NCBI RefSeq assembly: GCF_014696065.1
Contig: NZ_JACJPL010000013.1
Coordinates: 62,001-126,000, forward strand
Direction of reading: 5' to 3'
DNA length: 64,000 nt
From: Leptolyngbya sp. FACHB-261
GTDB lineage: Bacteria; Cyanobacteriota; Cyanobacteriia; FACHB-261
The notes under the pieces were generated by a model. The model was not told the DNA's origin. It did no database searches and saw nothing but the letters and a program-made list of their open reading frames with translations. This document shows positions 62,483 to 64,000 of the stretch, piece after piece. Within the stretch, counting starts at the first letter, position 1. Every line of letters starts with the position of its first letter. A program made the position numbers and the translations under genes.

Positions 62483-63478
62483 ATGGTTGCTCAAGCAAAC
62501 TCACAAGCGGTGAAAATTTTGGAAGTCGCAGATGATCCACGTCTTTCCAGAGAAGTGAAAGCATTTTTGAAAGTTCTGAATTCAAGTGGTGTACCTTTAG
62601 AGACGCTCCCTCCAGTCGAAGCGCGTCAAGCGCTAGTGGATGCGCAAGCTTCTGTTGAGGTTGATCTTTCAGGGATTGACGAGTCTGAGAAGACAATTAC
62701 TGCTGACGGCTATTCGATCAAGCTAAACATCGTGCGACCTGAAGGTGTTAAGGGCACCTTACCTGTTTTCATGTTTATTCATGGCGGCGGCTGGGTGCTG
62801 GGTGATTATCCAACACATAAACGCATGGTTCGCGATCTCGTCGTGCTTTCAGGTTTTGCGGCTGTCTTTGTCAACTACACTCCAACTCCCGATGCTCAGT
62901 ACCCGCAGGCTATCAATGAGATCTATGCCGCGACGCAATGGGTTGCCGAGCATGGTGAAGAGATTGGTGTTGATGGCAAAAATCTGGCAATTGTCGGCAA
63001 CAGTGTTGGCGGTAACATGACGACTGTGACCGCATTGAAGGCAAAAGAGAAGGGAGGACCAGACATTAAGTTGCAAATCCTGATGTGGCCGATCGTGGAC
63101 GCTAATTTTGAAACAGATTCTTATCAACAATTTGGCGAGAAACGTTTCCTGACCACACCTTTGATGAAGTGGATGTATGACCTTTATACAACTGATCTGG
63201 AAAAACGCAAAGAAATTTACGCCTCTCCTCTACAGGCTACGATTGAGCAACTGAAAGGATTGCCCCCAGCGTTAATTCAGGTCGCCGAAAGCGATATCTT
63301 GCGAGATGAAGGCGAAGCTTATGGACGCAAGTTGGATGAAGCCGGGGTAACCGTGACAACTGTGCGTTACAACGGCATGATCCATGACTTCGGACTGTTG
63401 AATGGTTTGGCCGAGGTTCCGGCCGTTCGTTCTCTTTTCGTCCACGCAGCCGCTGAACTGAAAAAATACCTGCAATAG
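62483..63478 (+). CDS. HSL-family (lipase GDXG) esterase
   Basis: 331 residues. The oxyanion motif HGGGW (100-104), nucleophile S174 in VGNSVGG, acid D271 in VAESDILRDEG and base H301 in MIHDFG form the hormone-sensitive-lipase-type triad. In this family the elbow is usually GDSAGG; here it is GNSVGG. The N-terminal 70 residues form a helical cap. It probably hydrolyses short-chain esters or related acyl compounds in the cytoplasm. It sits between the two dehalogenase-like copies, all on the plus strand. Confidence 0.85.
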   Translation: MVAQANSQAVKILEVADDPRLSREVKAFLKVLNSSGVPLETLPPVEARQALVDAQASVEVDLSGIDESEKTITADGYSIKLNIVRPEGVKGTLPVFMFIHGGGWVLGDYPTHKRMVRDLVVLSGFAAVFVNYTPTPDAQYPQAINEIYAATQWVAEHGEEIGVDGKNLAIVGNSVGGNMTTVTALKAKEKGGPDIKLQILMWPIVDANFETDSYQQFGEKRFLTTPLMKWMYDLYTTDLEKRKEIYASPLQATIEQLKGLPPALIQVAESDILRDEGEAYGRKLDEAGVTVTTVRYNGMIHDFGLLNGLAEVPAVRSLFVHAAAELKKYLQ

Positions 63479-63594
63479 GGATCGCTCGTTCAGCAAGAAA
63501 GACTATGAATATCAAGCATGAATGATGCCGCAGTGGTCATCATCACTCTGCGGAACGGCCTTGTATTTGACGCATCCATTTGAGGAGATTGTAT

Positions 63595-64000
63595 GTGACG
63601 GTATCTCGCACAGTTACTGTTGATGGGCTTGACATTTTCTACCGGGAAGCAGGTTCACCTGATGCGCAAACTATCTTGTTGCTACACGGTTTTCCCACGT
63701 CATCCCACATGTTCCGCAATCTGATGCCTGCGCTTGCCGATCGCTTCCATCTGGTTGCCCCCGACTATCCTGGCTTTGGTTATAGTTCCATGCCCGCGGT
63801 GGATGAGTTTGATTACACCTTCGATCACCTTGCCGAAGTGATGACAGGCTTTATCGATGCGATCGGGTTGAAACGCTACAGCCTTTACTTAATGGATTAT
63901 GGCGCGCCCATTGGCTATCGAATCGCGGCTAAAAATCCAGAGCGAGTAGAGTCCCTGATTGTGCAGAATGGCAATGCCTATGAGGAAGGGTTAGGCGACT
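63595..64000 (+). CDS. Dehalogenase-like alpha/beta hydrolase, copy 2 (cut by window end)
   Basis: 135 codons are visible from GTG 63595 (ribosome site GAGGAG; an ATG two bases earlier meets TGA at once). It has [40 protein letters not shown] and [12 protein letters not shown] in the same order as copy 1, roughly 80 percent identical over the visible part, including the Asp nucleophile. The 3' end is outside the window. The pair looks like a recent tandem duplication with the esterase gene in between. Confidence 0.85.
   Translation, partial: MTVSRTVTVDGLDIFYREAGSPDAQTILLLHGFPTSSHMFRNLMPALADRFHLVAPDYPGFGYSSMPAVDEFDYTFDHLAEVMTGFIDAIGLKRYSLYLMDYGAPIGYRIAAKNPERVESLIVQNGNAYEEGLGD

Noticed and set aside
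1-64000. HIP1 octamer GCGATCGC as a special feature
   Set aside because: Only about five copies were found, scattered in genes and without pattern; it supports a cyanobacterial origin but nothing more.

Overview
The window is chromosomal DNA from a cyanobacterium, probably filamentous or soil/mat-dwelling. The evidence is a set of families mostly confined to or typical of that phylum: two DUF2949 proteins, three large haemagglutinin-type exoproteins with the cyanobacterial C-terminal tail, a CHAT-TPR protein, an RppA/RppB-like two-component pair, a PAS-less phytochrome kinase, pentapeptide repeats, and a few HIP1 octamers (GCGATCGC near 31087, 50602, 53317, 54311 and 59081). No rRNA, tRNA, CRISPR array or intact transposase was recognised.

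Layout. 1-13 kb is dense housekeeping and envelope/stress coding: a bactofilin tail, a DUF790 nuclease-like protein, ExoD, a two-component system followed by a secreted DUF6152 protein and a DUF6644 membrane protein, then an M28 peptidase, a PDZ-less trypsin-like protease, a J-domain protein, a membrane-anchored hydrolase and a peroxiredoxin-glutaredoxin fusion. 13-15 kb holds a ParM-like actin gene with a short ParR-like partner, preceded by a perfect 28-bp palindrome. 15-17 kb holds small secreted proteins, a MarC remnant and a MITE-like repeat. 17-25 kb is a complete fructose phosphotransferase operon (EIIA-HPr-EI fusion, FruK, FruA) divergent from phosphoenolpyruvate synthase, so PEP supply and the PEP-consuming transporter sit side by side. 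25-31 kb has a phytochrome-type hybrid histidine kinase, small unknown proteins and a glycosyltransferase.

31.8-53.4 kb is bracketed by three paralogous two-partner-secretion exoproteins, one on the plus strand and two on the minus strand, with near-identical ends. Between them lie catalase and GMC-oxidoreductase remnants, a lipoprotein, an AraC regulator divergent from a Rieske flavoprotein, a dispersed palindromic repeat, a pentapeptide protein, a HAD phosphatase and a CHAT-TPR protein. No TpsB transporter is present.

53.5-64 kb is an accessory redox/hydrolase region: GMC oxidoreductase, cupin, NTF2-like protein, DUF981 membrane protein, a mercuric-reductase-like flavoprotein, an HSL-type esterase flanked by two copies of a dehalogenase-like hydrolase, and at least five decayed genes. 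Three of these keep both ends but have lost the middle (alpha/beta hydrolase, flavodoxin-like, SDR). Functions are read from motifs by eye; no database search was run.
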